Part shown: positions 43,923-53,148 of the stretch, one piece after another | Layout of the letters: each line of letters starts with the position of its first letter | Position numbering within the stretch: the stretch's first letter is position 1 | DNA from: Sphingobacteriaceae bacterium | GTDB taxonomy: Bacteria > Bacteroidota > Bacteroidia > Sphingobacteriales > Sphingobacteriaceae | Assembly (NCBI GenBank): GCA_947459195.1 | Contig: CANHCS010000001.1 | Coordinates: 1-64,000, forward strand | Length of the DNA stretch: 64,000 bases | Direction: 5' to 3' | Translations under genes and position numbers: made by a program | Notes under the pieces: generated by a model | Told to the model about the DNA's origin: nothing | The model's input: the letters and a program-made list of their open reading frames with translations, nothing else | The model's database searches: none

Positions 43923-45311
43923 TTAGGAGATTTTGTTTTCGTGCTCAGCCAGCCATTGTTTGCTGAAAGATTGGGGTGCTACTTCGGGTAAACTTCGATG
44001 CGTGCCCCAGCCCTTGCTGAAAAACTTTTGCATGATCTTGTTCTTCCACTTTCCGCTCAACAGATCCATGGTTTTGCGTTTGAGCATGCCTTTTTTCCAG
44101 GCAAACCAGGCCCAGCCTTCAATTTTATTATTCAGTCCCTCTTTTACGGCATCTCTGCGATTCAAGAGAAGCATTTTATGAATATCGATCTTCACCGGAC
44201 ATACTTCCGTACATTTACCGCAGAGGCTCGAAGCATAACTCAAATGCTTGAAAGTTTCCATACCCTGCATGTGCGGGGTAATCACCGATCCAATGGGGCC
44301 GCTGTAGGTAGTTTCGTAAGTGTGTCCGCCAATGTTTTTATAGATGGGGCAAGCGTTTAAACAAGCACCACAGCGAATGCAATACAAACCCTGACGCTGG
44401 TCTTTTTGAGCGAGTAAATCGCTACGACCATTGTCGAGCAAAATCACATACATCTCTTCCGGTCCATCGCTTTCATGTGGCTGTTTGGGTCCACCCAAAA
44501 TGGTATTGTAAACAGTCAAATTTTGACCGGTACCATGACTGGAGAGCAGGGGCCAAAAAAGGTCGAGGTCGGCCATGGAGGGAATCATTTTCTCTATGCC
44601 CACCACCGCGATGTGTATTTTGGGGAAGGTGGTGGTTAAGCGGGTATTGCCTTCATTTTCAGTAACTGCAATGCTGCCCGAATCGGCAATGAGGAAATTG
44701 GCGCCCGTAATGCCCACATCCGCTTGTGTATATTTCTGACGAAGTAATTCCCGGGCCTTTTGCGTGAGTTGTTCAGGAGTAGCGTCTATCGCAGTGCCAA
44801 ATTTCTCGTGAAACAGCTTTGCAATGTCTTCCTTGCTTAGGTGCATGGCGGGAGTAACAATGTGATAGGGTTTTTGCCCAAGTAATTGCACAATGTATTC
44901 ACCTAAATCGCTCTCCAGCGCTTCAATTTGATTTTTCTCAAGAAATTCATTGAGGTGAATTTCTTCGGTGGCCATCGATTTTGATTTAATGACTGATTTG
45001 GAGCCCGATTTTTTGATGATCTGCAAAATTTCCCGACGTGCTTCCTCCGCATCGTTTGCCCAGATCACTTTACCGCCTTTACGCTGGAAATTGGCTTCAA
45101 ACTCCGGCAATAATTTGTCGAGGTTTTCCATCACTTTCCATTTGATCACATGCGATTTGCGTTTAGCGGTTTCGAGGTTCGCAAATTTCGACAAGCCCCT
45201 GGCCAAGGCGGCATCGTATTTACCAATATTGTAATTGATAATTTTTCGATGGCCTAAATCAAAGGCTTTCTCAGCACTTTTTTCAATGAAGGAGGCTGCC
45301 GGCATTGTCAT
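43923..45311 (-). CDS. lutB: LutB-type iron-sulfur protein (lactate utilisation / LUD domain)
   Basis: 462 aa. The N-terminal LUD domain (about 60-290) is followed by two 4Fe-4S motifs, CIRCGACLNACPIYKNIGGHTY and LCGKCTEVCPVKIDIHK, then a C-terminal DUF3390-like tail. LutB works with LutA and LutC to oxidise L-lactate to pyruvate. lutA and lutC do not adjoin it here; the downstream E1 gene could use the resulting pyruvate, an inference from position only. Confidence 0.9.
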   Translation of the reverse strand: MTMPAASFIEKSAEKAFDLGHRKIINYNIGKYDAALARGLSKFANLETAKRKSHVIKWKVMENLDKLLPEFEANFQRKGGKVIWANDAEEARREILQIIKKSGSKSVIKSKSMATEEIHLNEFLEKNQIEALESDLGEYIVQLLGQKPYHIVTPAMHLSKEDIAKLFHEKFGTAIDATPEQLTQKARELLRQKYTQADVGITGANFLIADSGSIAVTENEGNTRLTTTFPKIHIAVVGIEKMIPSMADLDLFWPLLSSHGTGQNLTVYNTILGGPKQPHESDGPEEMYVILLDNGRSDLLAQKDQRQGLYCIRCGACLNACPIYKNIGGHTYETTYSGPIGSVITPHMQGMETFKHLSYASSLCGKCTEVCPVKIDIHKMLLLNRRDAVKEGLNNKIEGWAWFAWKKGMLKRKTMDLLSGKWKNKIMQKFFSKGWGTHRSLPEVAPQSFSKQWLAEHENKIS

Positions 45312-45347
45312 GCAACGAATTTAGGAAAAAGACTGGCAAATGAACAC

Positions 45348-45376
45348 AAAAAAAGCCCCCGGAAAATCCGGAGGCT
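45348..45376 (-). terminator. Intrinsic terminator after the M28 peptidase gene
   Basis: Read on the minus strand: AGCCTCCGGA-TTT-TCCGGGGGCT (10-bp stem, one mismatch, 3-nt loop) followed by TTTTTTT. It lies 23 nt after the peptidase stop and isolates lutB from that transcript. Confidence 0.9.
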
Positions 45377-45399
45377 GAATGATTATTTTTTAATGACGA

Positions 45400-46980
45400 T
45401 TAGCGGTCGGCAGGGAAATCATTTTTCACATCCACCACCGGGGCTTTATCGCGGTTTACAAGATCCCATCCGGTGTAAAAAACTAGTCGGGCTCGCTTTG
45501 TTAAAGCCTCGAAATTGATTTTACCAATCTCATCGCTGGCTTTGTGGTAATCTTCGTGTACACCGTTAAAATAGAATACAATTGGAATGCCATGTTTGGC
45601 GAAGTTATAATGATCAGAACGGTAGTAAATACGCTCCGGATCGTTTGGATCATTGTATTTGTAATCAAAGTTAAGGCGGGTATAAGTTGCATTCACATAC
45701 TCGCTGATCTTGTGTAAATCGGTGCTCAGTTTATCAGAACCAATCACATAAATATAATCCGGATTGTCTTTGTGAGCATCGTCTACACGGCCAATCATGT
45801 CAATATTCAAATTGGCTACCGTTTTATTCAGCGGGAAAACAGGATTGTCAGAGTACCAATCTGAACCCAATAAGCCTTTCTCTTCGCCTACCACGGTAAG
45901 GAATAAGATGCTGCGACGTGGTCCATTTCCTTCTGCTTTTGCTTTTACAAAGGCTTCCGCAATTTCCAATACACCGGTTGTTCCAGAACCATCATCATCG
46001 GCACCATTGTGAATTTTATCTACTCCCTCACCATGTACACCCACGTGGTCGTAGTGCGCACTGATTACGATTATCTCATCTTTCAAATCAGAACCTTCCA
46101 GGAAACCTAAAACGTTTTCAGCTTTAACCGCTGTTACATTTGAAACTAAATTCGCCTCAAAAGAGGTTTTGATGGTTTTGCTATCTGCTTTACCAGCTGC
46201 TGCAATTTTAGCCGTTAAGTCGGTAATGCTGCTTTTCGATTTGGCAAGCATTGCATTGGCTACCGATGCCGAAACGGTCATAACCGGAGCTTGAGTTGGC
46301 TGGTTAGCCTTGTCTAAGACCATTCGGGCATTTTTAAGGTAAGCACCCATGCGCTTCACCGTGTTTTCCATATCTGGGTTGAACATGATGATCAATGCCG
46401 GGTTTTTACTTTGCAGGTTGCGCATGCGTTTGTTGCTATTCCATGTAGAAGCTTTCTCTGTTCCGGTAATGATAGATTTACCATCTACGAATGGTTCTTT
46501 TTGAGCAGAAAATAAAACTACTTTACCTTTCAGGTCTAAACCTGCCAGTTCATTGAATTTTTCATCTTCAATACCATAACCAACAAAAACAATTTCTTTT
46601 ACCGCTTTATTGGTGTTGATTTTGGAAGTAGAAGCATAAAAGTCTTTAAAGTTTTCGAAGTTCTGTTTGCCTACTTTCAGCGTTGAGTTGCCCGGTGCTA
46701 TTTCATTAAGTCCTACTTTTTGAAAATAAGAACCGTTCACAGGCGCTTTCAAGCCTAAGCTTTTGAAATGTGCAGCAATGTATTCTGCCGCTTTCCAAGC
46801 ACCCGATTTACCGGTTTCTCTACCTTCGTAGTCATCAGAAGCTAAAATTGACAAGTGCTTATAGGCATCTTCTTTTGTGATACTGCTCCCGTATTTCAGA
46901 GCATTTTTATCCTGAGCCATGCCGTTACTGCTGAGTAGCAGGGCGGCCGCAAGTATTAAAATGGAACCTTTGTGTTTCAT
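45400..46980 (-). CDS. M28-family secreted metallopeptidase
   Basis: Start set at ATG 46980 (about 526 aa), which gives the signal peptide MKHKGSILILAAALLLSSNGMA; the track start at 47052 runs into rpiB. A zinc aminopeptidase domain in the second half has SAHYDHVG, NGADDDGSGTTGVLEIAEAF, GEEKGLLGSDW and the terminal SDHYNFAKHGIPIVFYF. A PA-like insert (about 130-250) precedes it. Exported to the periplasm or surface. Probably co-transcribed with rpiB. Confidence 0.93.
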   Translation of the reverse strand: MKHKGSILILAAALLLSSNGMAQDKNALKYGSSITKEDAYKHLSILASDDYEGRETGKSGAWKAAEYIAAHFKSLGLKAPVNGSYFQKVGLNEIAPGNSTLKVGKQNFENFKDFYASTSKINTNKAVKEIVFVGYGIEDEKFNELAGLDLKGKVVLFSAQKEPFVDGKSIITGTEKASTWNSNKRMRNLQSKNPALIIMFNPDMENTVKRMGAYLKNARMVLDKANQPTQAPVMTVSASVANAMLAKSKSSITDLTAKIAAAGKADSKTIKTSFEANLVSNVTAVKAENVLGFLEGSDLKDEIIVISAHYDHVGVHGEGVDKIHNGADDDGSGTTGVLEIAEAFVKAKAEGNGPRRSILFLTVVGEEKGLLGSDWYSDNPVFPLNKTVANLNIDMIGRVDDAHKDNPDYIYVIGSDKLSTDLHKISEYVNATYTRLNFDYKYNDPNDPERIYYRSDHYNFAKHGIPIVFYFNGVHEDYHKASDEIGKINFEALTKRARLVFYTGWDLVNRDKAPVVDVKNDFPADR

Positions 46981-47005
46981 GTTTATGATTTTGGTTAAGA
47001 TTGAT

Positions 47006-47443
47006 TTAACAAGAAATTTTATCGACCCGATTTTGGTGTCTTCCACCATCAAAACCGGTATTCAGAAATTTATCGGCGATCTTTATCGCAGTTTCAGGAG
47101 TTACAAAACGGGCCGGGATACAAAGCACATTTGCATTGTTATGCTGACGGGCAAGTTCTGCAATTTCTTCTGTCCAGCAAAGCGCTGCTCTAATTCCCTG
47201 ATGTTTATTTGCCGTAATGGCTACACCGTTGGCACTACCGCAGAGGAGAATGCCCAGGTCGTATTCACCATTTTCAACCGCCGCTGCCACGGGATGTGAA
47301 AAATCAGGATAGTCTACAGAATCTGTGCTGTAGGTTCCGAAATCTTTCAGCTCAAAATGGTGCAAATGTTTTTTAAGCAGTTCTTTGTAATCAAAGCCTG
47401 CATGGTCTGCTCCAATAGCAATTCTCTGTTTCCAAGTTGACAT
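47006..47443 (-). CDS. rpiB: Ribose-5-phosphate isomerase B
   Basis: Interconverts ribose 5-phosphate and ribulose 5-phosphate. 145 aa from ATG 47443; the track's extra residue comes from TTG 47446. Motifs: AIGADHAGFDYKELLKKHL, DFGTYSTDSVDYPDF and LLCGSANGVAITANKHQGIRAALCW, with the catalytic Cys in the last. A -7 box ends 4 nt before the ATG. The peptidase gene follows 25 nt downstream. Confidence 0.95.
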   Translation of the reverse strand: MSTWKQRIAIGADHAGFDYKELLKKHLHHFELKDFGTYSTDSVDYPDFSHPVAAAVENGEYDLGILLCGSANGVAITANKHQGIRAALCWTEEIAELARQHNNANVLCIPARFVTPETAIKIADKFLNTGFDGGRHQNRVDKISC

Positions 47444-47447
47444 CAAT

Positions 47448-47455
47448 CAAATGTA
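47448..47455 (-). promoter_or_regulatory. Candidate -7 box for rpiB
   Basis: On the minus strand the bases read TACATTTG, an exact TAnnTTTG match, 4 nt from the rpiB ATG. The same 4-nt spacing occurs at purQ and the EnvC-like gene. Confidence 0.5.
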
Positions 47456-47502
47456 TGATTTTCATCGAAATTAAATCGTAAAAATTTTGATGGGAGAATC
47501 GA

Positions 47503-48372
47503 TTAGTTCTGGTAAAACTCCAATTCTTTTTGCTTCCGTTTCTTCTCTACCTTGCCCGATACGATGATACTGATCTCATAAAGTAAGAAAAGCGGTAAGC
47601 TCACCGTGAACATGGTAAACAAGTCGGGAGTGGGCGTAACTATTGCCGCAATAATAAGGATGATGACCGTAGCATACCTGCGACTGTTGCGCATGAATTG
47701 CGGGGTCATGACGCCCAATTTAGATAGGATGTAAATTACGATGGGCAATTCGAAAATAATACCTGTACCCAGTGTAAGTGTGGCCACTGTGGAGAGATAT
47801 GAATCGATGGTAATGTTATTGACGATGTATGCACTCACCGTATAGTTGGCCAGGAAATTGACCGAGAGCGGTGCGATGATGTAGTAACCGAATAAAATCC
47901 CTAAAACAAATAATAAGCTGGCATAAAACACAAAACCACTTGCCGATTTACGTTCATTTTCGTGCAAAGCCGGTTTCACAAATCGCCAGAGTTCCCAAAG
48001 CAGGTAAGGGAAACCGAGTACAATACCGATGATCAACGATGAATTCATTTGCAGGGTAAACTGACCTGCCATTTCGGTATTGATGATGTTGAAAGGAATT
48101 TCTTTGATACAAAAATCGGCTTCCAAGCTGAACTTGTCAGCCAAAACGCACATCATCCGATAAGTCCAAAAGGAAGGATTCTTAGGCCCCATCACGATCT
48201 GATTAAAGATCACATCGTAATAAATAAAAGCCAGTGCGGTGACAGAAACGATCACGAGAGCGGAACGCACCAAGTGCATTCTCAGCGATGCCAAGTGGCC
48301 AAAAAACGACATTTCCTCTTCGAGATTTGCCCTTACTTTTTTGGGTTTGCTATTGGCCTGCTCTTCGCTCAT
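47503..48372 (-). CDS. tatC: Sec-independent protein translocase TatC
   Basis: Receptor for twin-arginine signal peptides in the inner membrane. 289 aa with six hydrophobic segments; the conserved start EEEMSFFGHLASLRMHLVRSAL and FGIxFELP-type segment (GTGIIFELPIVIYILSKLG) are present. The first periplasmic loop is enlarged (about residues 45-100), as I recall for Bacteroidota. It lies 6 nt after accC at the end of the fatty-acid cluster; its TatA partners are 21 kb away. Confidence 0.95.
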   Translation of the reverse strand: MSEEQANSKPKKVRANLEEEMSFFGHLASLRMHLVRSALVIVSVTALAFIYYDVIFNQIVMGPKNPSFWTYRMMCVLADKFSLEADFCIKEIPFNIINTEMAGQFTLQMNSSLIIGIVLGFPYLLWELWRFVKPALHENERKSASGFVFYASLLFVLGILFGYYIIAPLSVNFLANYTVSAYIVNNITIDSYLSTVATLTLGTGIIFELPIVIYILSKLGVMTPQFMRNSRRYATVIILIIAAIVTPTPDLFTMFTVSLPLFLLYEISIIVSGKVEKKRKQKELEFYQN

Positions 48373-48378
48373 GTTTCC

Positions 48379-49719
48379 TTATTCCTTGATTTCGAAGGTC
48401 TCCATAAACTTCGTGGTAAACTCACCTTTTCTGAAGTTTGGATCTTTCATTAAACGCTGGTGGAAAGGAATGGTAGTTTTAATACCTTCAATTACAAATT
48501 CGCTCAAAGCTCTTTCCATCTTGTTGATCGCTTCTTCGCGGGTTTGAGCCACGCAGATCAACTTGGCGATCATGGAATCGTAATTAGGTGGAATTTGATA
48601 ACCGGCATACACATGGGTATCTACACGAACCCCATGGCCACCCGGTGAGTGGAAGTTTTTGATGGCTCCAGGTGCCGGGCGGAAACCGTTAAAAGGATCT
48701 TCCGCATTGATACGGCACTCGATGGCGAACATTGCTGGCTCGTAATTTTTCCCACTGATAGGTTCACCGGCAGCCACTTTAATTTGTTCTTTAATCAAAT
48801 CGTAATTGATCACCTCTTCAGTTACGGGATGCTCTACCTGAATACGAGTATTCATCTCCATGAAGTAGAAATTTCGGTGTTTGTCGACCAGGAACTCAAT
48901 GGTACCAGCACCTTCGTAATTTACGGCTTGCGCACCTTTGATGGCTGCTTCACCCATTTTCTTACGCAATTCTGGCGTCATAAAAGGAGAAGGAGATTCT
49001 TCTACTAGTTTTTGGTGACGACGCTGAATGGAACAATCACGCTCAGAGAGGTGACAAGCTTTACCGAACTGATCACCAACAATTTGTATCTCTATGTGTC
49101 GGGGATCTTCTACAAACTTCTCTAAGTAGATACCGTCGTTACCGAAGGCAGCTCCTGCTTCCTGACGGGCCGAATCCCAGGCTGGTTCAAATTCTTCATC
49201 TTTCCAAACAATCCGCATCCCTCGGCCACCACCACCGGCAGTCGCTTTGAGGATGATGGGATAACCAATTTCGTTGGCGATTTTAATTCCCTCTTTCACA
49301 TCGCTTAGTAAACCATCTGAGCCCGGAATGGTGGGAACGCCCGCCTTTTTCATGGTGTCTTTAGCCGAGGCTTTGTCGCCCATGGCATTGATCTGTTCAG
49401 GAGTAGCGCCGATAAATTTAATGCCGTAATCGCGGCAAATGGCAGAAAATTTGGCATTTTCAGATAAAAATCCGTAGCCTGGATGGATGGCATCGGCATT
49501 GGTTAGCTCTGCAGCTGCAATGATATTTGGGATACTTAAATAAGAATCTTTACTGGGTGGAGGGCCTATACAAACCGCCTCATCTGCAAAGCGAACATGT
49601 AAACTTTCCCGATCGGCAGTTGAGTAAACTGCAACGGTTTTGATACCCATCTCCTTACAGGTACGGATGATACGTAAAGCAATCTCTCCACGGTTGGCAA
49701 TTAATATTTTCTTGAACAT
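48379..49719 (-). CDS. accC: Acetyl-CoA carboxylase biotin carboxylase subunit
   Basis: ATP-dependent carboxylation of biotin on AccB, first half-reaction of malonyl-CoA synthesis. 446 aa: [39 protein letters not shown], the glycine-rich ATP loop [29 protein letters not shown] and the RxNAEDP segment. It is separated from accB by a 99-bp gap filled with an inverted repeat that begins 16 nt before the accC ATG. Confidence 0.97.
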   Translation of the reverse strand: MFKKILIANRGEIALRIIRTCKEMGIKTVAVYSTADRESLHVRFADEAVCIGPPPSKDSYLSIPNIIAAAELTNADAIHPGYGFLSENAKFSAICRDYGIKFIGATPEQINAMGDKASAKDTMKKAGVPTIPGSDGLLSDVKEGIKIANEIGYPIILKATAGGGGRGMRIVWKDEEFEPAWDSARQEAGAAFGNDGIYLEKFVEDPRHIEIQIVGDQFGKACHLSERDCSIQRRHQKLVEESPSPFMTPELRKKMGEAAIKGAQAVNYEGAGTIEFLVDKHRNFYFMEMNTRIQVEHPVTEEVINYDLIKEQIKVAAGEPISGKNYEPAMFAIECRINAEDPFNGFRPAPGAIKNFHSPGGHGVRVDTHVYAGYQIPPNYDSMIAKLICVAQTREEAINKMERALSEFVIEGIKTTIPFHQRLMKDPNFRKGEFTTKFMETFEIKE

Positions 49720-49735
49720 GATATCCGATTAATCG

Positions 49736-49814
49736 ATTTGTCGATTTGCCAATTTGTCGATTAGATAATTTGTCAAGTTAATGGACAAATGAAAGAATGG
49801 ACAAATAGACAAAT
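49736..49814. repeat. 8-nt-phased inverted repeat between accB and accC
   Basis: Four ATTTGTC units (49736, 49744 with one mismatch, 49752, 49768) face three GACAAAT units (49784, 49800, 49808). Spacings of 8-16 on one side mirror 16-8 on the other, giving one imperfect palindrome centred near 49779 with arms of about 36 nt. It starts 4 nt after the accB stop and ends 16 nt before the accC start, so it forms an intercistronic hairpin in the accB-accC mRNA. Confidence 0.75.
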
Positions 49815-49818
49815 TTAA

Positions 49819-50301
49819 TTAGGCTGGTTCTACCAGGAATAATGGCTGGTCGTATTCAATCGGACTGGCATTATCTACCAGAACTTTTACAATACGCCCC
49901 GAAACTTCAGATTCAATTTCGTTAAATAATTTCATGGCCTCTACAATGCACAATACCTGACCGGGCTTAATTTCATCACCTACATTAACAAATACCGGTT
50001 TATCGGGGCTCGATGAGCGATAGAAGGTTCCAATCATTGGCGATTTTACGGTAATATAATTACTCTCATCAGCTGCAGGGTTAGCTACTGGAGCAGCAGG
50101 TGCCGGAGCAATGGGCGCAGCCGGTGCAGCAACCTGAGGGGCCATAGCTACCGGAGCAGCAGCAGGAATAGTGGCATTCACTACTGTTGGTGCCTGGTTG
50201 GTTTTTATGGTGATTTTAAAATCCTTTTCCTCAATGGAAACCTCATTTACGCCAGATTTATGTACGAACTTAATGAGTTCCTGAATTTGTTTGATGTCCA
50301 T
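49819..50301 (-). CDS. accB: Biotin carboxyl carrier protein of acetyl-CoA carboxylase
   Basis: 160 aa: an N-terminal helical segment (MDIKQIQELIKFVHKSGVNEV), an Ala/Pro-rich mobile linker (about 50-80), and the biotinyl domain ending with the modified Lys in VEAMKLFNEIESEVSG. It carries CO2 from AccC to the AccAD carboxyltransferase. A TATTTTTG box on the minus strand (50342-50349), 40 nt before the ATG, may give accBC its own promoter inside the cluster. Confidence 0.96.
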   Translation of the reverse strand: MDIKQIQELIKFVHKSGVNEVSIEEKDFKITIKTNQAPTVVNATIPAAAPVAMAPQVAAPAAPIAPAPAAPVANPAADESNYITVKSPMIGTFYRSSSPDKPVFVNVGDEIKPGQVLCIVEAMKLFNEIESEVSGRIVKVLVDNASPIEYDQPLFLVEPA

Positions 50302-50341
50302 GTTTTTGGGATTAATTCAAATTCTTGTTTTGATCAGGATT

Positions 50342-50349
50342 CAAAAATA
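50342..50349 (-). promoter_or_regulatory. Possible internal promoter box before accB
   Basis: Minus-strand TATTTTTG (exact TAnnTTTG) lies in the 79-bp gap between fabH and accB, 40 nt before the accB start. No TTTG is found at the matching -33 position. Confidence 0.35.
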
Positions 50350-50380
50350 GAAATAAATATTAAGAAAACGTTTCGACGGC

Positions 50381-51370
50381 TTAATAAGCCCATTTCAGGT
50401 ACACAGAACCCCAGGTAAAACCTCCACCAAAGGCAGCTAATATCAGGGTATCACCTTTTTTCAATTGGCTTTCCCACTCGGCTAAGCACAAAGGAATGGT
50501 CCCATTGGTGGTATTGCCATATTTTTCGATGTTTACCATCACTTTTTCAGGTCCAACGCCCATTCGGTTAGCAGTGGCATCGATGATTCTTTTATTGGCC
50601 TGATGCGGAACTAACCAAGCCACCTCATCGGCTGTCAAGTGGTTGCGTTCCATGATTTCGGCAGCAACATCGGCCATATTAGTTACGGCAAATTTAAATA
50701 CCGCCTGGCCTTCCTGGTAGGCAAAATGTTCACGGGCATCCACTGTTGCATGGCTTGCCGGTTTGGCAGATCCACCTGCTTTTTGGTGTAAATAAACCCG
50801 GCCCGATCCATCACTTTTTAAGATGGAGTCCATCACGCCTAAATTTTCGGAATTAGGCTCCAGTAATACAGCTCCGCAGCCGTCGCCAAAGATGATGCAG
50901 GTTTGTCGATCTTCATAGTCGATGATCGACGACATTTTATCGCCACCAATTACTAAAACTTTTTTGTGTTTACCTGTTTCTATGAACTGAGCGCCAGTGC
51001 TTAATCCGTAAATAAAGCCCGAGCAGGCAGCATTTAAATCAAATCCCCAGGCGTTTTTTGCTCCAATTTTATCAGCTAAAATATTCGCGGTAGCCGGAAA
51101 AGGCATATCTGGCGTAGTGGTGCAAAAAATAATGAGCTCAATTTCTTCGGCAGAGATGCCTCTTTTTTTCAGTAAGCCTTCAACTGCCGGAACGGCCATA
51201 TCGGAAGTACCTAATCCTTCACCTTTTAAGATGTGACGTTCTTTGATACCTGTACGGGTGGTAATCCATTCATCGTTGGTATCAACCATACTTTCCAATT
51301 CTTTATTGGTAAGGATATAATCTGGAACGTAAGCATTTACTGCAGTGATGGCAGCATGAATTTTTTGCAT
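50381..51370 (-). CDS. fabH: 3-oxoacyl-ACP synthase III
   Basis: Initiates fatty-acid synthesis by condensing acyl-CoA with malonyl-ACP. 329 aa from ATG 51370; the track start at 51409 lies inside plsX. The catalytic Cys is in [12 protein letters not shown], His in [11 protein letters not shown], and Asn in [12 protein letters not shown], where many proteobacterial FabH proteins have NTSAAS. The gene is 7 nt from plsX in the classic plsX-fabH order. Confidence 0.95.
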   Translation of the reverse strand: MQKIHAAITAVNAYVPDYILTNKELESMVDTNDEWITTRTGIKERHILKGEGLGTSDMAVPAVEGLLKKRGISAEEIELIIFCTTTPDMPFPATANILADKIGAKNAWGFDLNAACSGFIYGLSTGAQFIETGKHKKVLVIGGDKMSSIIDYEDRQTCIIFGDGCGAVLLEPNSENLGVMDSILKSDGSGRVYLHQKAGGSAKPASHATVDAREHFAYQEGQAVFKFAVTNMADVAAEIMERNHLTADEVAWLVPHQANKRIIDATANRMGVGPEKVMVNIEKYGNTTNGTIPLCLAEWESQLKKGDTLILAAFGGGFTWGSVYLKWAY

Positions 51371-51377
51371 GATTGGT

Positions 51378-52319
51378 TTAGGAATTAAGTGCTGATTTGA
51401 TTTTGTCAACCAGCTTTGATTCGATCATGGTTTTGGAAAGCAGCAACATATTTTTGATGGCTTCAGGGCTCGAAATCCCATGCCCGATAATCACCGGAGC
51501 ATTGACACCTAGAATAGGGCTTCCTCCATATTGCTCGTAATTAAATCGGTCAAAAAACTCGTCTTTAAAACCTTTTTTCAGGGTTAAAACATAAAAAGTT
51601 TCCGCCAGTTTCAGCATCACGTTACCAGTAAAACCGTCGCAAACAATCACATCTGCTTTGTCGTTAAACAGGTCACGACCTTCCACGTTTCCAACAAAAT
51701 TATATTGTTTTTCGGCTTTCATTAATGGGTAGGCACCCATACTCACGATGTTCCCCTTTTCTTCCTCTTCTCCGATATTCATCAAGGCAACTTTTGGATT
51801 GCTGATACCATATACACTCTCCGCGAAGATGCTACCAAGTAATCCAAATTGAGTAAGCATTTCTGGTTTGCAATCGGCATTGGCACCTACATCGAGCATA
51901 ATTCCGAAACCACTTTTTAGTTTGGGCACATTGGTGGCGATGGCTGGGCGTAAAACGCCTTCAATGGGTCTTACGCTGAACATAGCACCTACCAACATGG
52001 CGCCGGTATTTCCAGCCGAAGCAAAAGAATCAATTTTACCTTCTTTCAGGTACTGAAATCCAAGGCTGATACTGGAATTGGGTTTTTGGGTAATGGCTTT
52101 GGTGGGGTGCTCGCCCATACCGATCACCTCGGTGGCATGCACAAATTCAAAGCAGGATGGATCAATTTCGTGCTCGGCTAGAATAGGCATGGCCTGTTCT
52201 TTGTCGCCAAACAATACAATTTTTTGATCGGGGGATAAGACTTTTTGAGCTGCAATAGCTCCCAAAACGGCTGCTTTGGGAGCGTAATCTCCGCCCATGA
52301 AATCTAAGCCAATTTTCAT
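51378..52319 (-). CDS. plsX: Phosphate acyltransferase PlsX
   Basis: Makes acyl-phosphate from acyl-ACP for phospholipid synthesis with PlsY. 313 aa with family motifs [54 protein letters not shown] and [15 protein letters not shown]. It lies between rpmF and fabH, 15 nt after rpmF, as in many bacteria. Confidence 0.96.
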   Translation of the reverse strand: MKIGLDFMGGDYAPKAAVLGAIAAQKVLSPDQKIVLFGDKEQAMPILAEHEIDPSCFEFVHATEVIGMGEHPTKAITQKPNSSISLGFQYLKEGKIDSFASAGNTGAMLVGAMFSVRPIEGVLRPAIATNVPKLKSGFGIMLDVGANADCKPEMLTQFGLLGSIFAESVYGISNPKVALMNIGEEEEKGNIVSMGAYPLMKAEKQYNFVGNVEGRDLFNDKADVIVCDGFTGNVMLKLAETFYVLTLKKGFKDEFFDRFNYEQYGGSPILGVNAPVIIGHGISSPEAIKNMLLLSKTMIESKLVDKIKSALNS

Positions 52320-52334
52320 TTTAGAAAATTAAAC

Positions 52335-52526
52335 TTAAGCGACGCTGGTATTTTCGATCACCAATTTACCTCTGTAATACAAGTTGCCGTCAACATTGTA
52401 AGCACGGTGAGGTAAGTGAACAGCACCTGTAGTTTTGCAGGTGAATAAAGTTGGAGCCTCCGCTTTGTAGTGAGTTCTTCTTTTATCTCTTCTCGATTTC
52501 GAGATCTTCCGTTTTGGATGTGCCAT
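52335..52526 (-). CDS. rpmF: 50S ribosomal protein L32
   Basis: 63 aa, [21 protein letters not shown] at the N-terminus. The zinc ribbon of classic L32 is largely lost: one Cys remains ([16 protein letters not shown]) where CxxC is expected, so this is a zinc-independent variant. Linked to DUF177 upstream and plsX downstream, the standard arrangement. Confidence 0.95.
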   Translation of the reverse strand: MAHPKRKISKSRRDKRRTHYKAEAPTLFTCKTTGAVHLPHRAYNVDGNLYYRGKLVIENTSVA

Positions 52527-52539
52527 AGCTTCCTATTTG

Positions 52540-53079
52540 TTAATTCTTGTTTTTTATATTCTTAAGGGCTTCCCAACGTGGGTCGGCCGTATCTTCATTT
52601 TCTGGTTCAGGAACCGAAAGGCTTTTCAGCTTTTCAATCATCTCCTGATCGCACCATTGAGTGTTTCCCTCCTCTTCGCAACGCTTAAAGAGCGGAACTG
52701 CCAGCATGATGTATTCGTAAATCAATCCCGATACATCCAGCTCATGTTCATTTCGGTTCAGCAGGATGATCTCCTCTGTGTTGTCTTCCAGTAAGTCATC
52801 ATTACTGAATTTCACAATTTCGTGCTCGGTTAATTCCACTTTCGTGGGATAATCGGACAAACATAAATCGCAAGACTGGAAAATCTCACCTTTGATTTGG
52901 AAATTGAGGAGCATCATGGTCTCCTGTTTATCCAACTCCAGTGAAACCTGCAGTTTCCCGTTTTGAACCAGCGAATATTCAAATTCCTTAAAAAACGATT
53001 CGTCTAGGTCGAAATCGAATGAATGTTTACCAATTTTTAAGCCGGTAAATGGAATTCGGTATTGCTGTAAAGCTTTCAA
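52540..53079 (-). CDS. DUF177 (YceD-like) protein
   Basis: 179 aa. The conserved CDLCLSDYPTKVE in the middle and the C-terminal CEEEGNTQWCDQEMIEKL, ending DTADPRWEALKNIKN, mark the DUF177/YceD family found upstream of rpmF in most bacteria. YceD is implicated in 23S rRNA stability in bacteria and plants; that role is taken from other species. First gene of the fatty-acid cluster. Confidence 0.92.
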   Translation of the reverse strand: MKALQQYRIPFTGLKIGKHSFDFDLDESFFKEFEYSLVQNGKLQVSLELDKQETMMLLNFQIKGEIFQSCDLCLSDYPTKVELTEHEIVKFSNDDLLEDNTEEIILLNRNEHELDVSGLIYEYIMLAVPLFKRCEEEGNTQWCDQEMIEKLKSLSVPEPENEDTADPRWEALKNIKNKN

Positions 53080-53098
53080 AGCACGACAATTAAGCCTG

Positions 53099-53106
53099 CA
53101 AATGTA
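53099..53106 (-). promoter_or_regulatory. Promoter -7 box for the DUF177-rpmF-plsX-fabH cluster
   Basis: Minus-strand TACATTTG (exact TAnnTTTG) lies 19 nt before the DUF177 ATG, in the 69-bp gap after pdxA. The -33 region is poor (CTTC). Confidence 0.55.
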
Positions 53107-53148
53107 GAGAAAATTTATTTAAGCGGGAAGTTTTTTTGAAATTGCTGT

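Noticed and set aside
45348-45376. Riboswitch-like hairpin before lutB
   Set aside because: It is a plain minus-strand terminator of the M28 peptidase gene with a U-run; no conserved aptamer features.
49736-49814. CRISPR-like array
   Set aside because: Units are 7 nt at 8 or 16 nt spacing and change orientation in the middle; no spacers of 30 nt and no cas genes.
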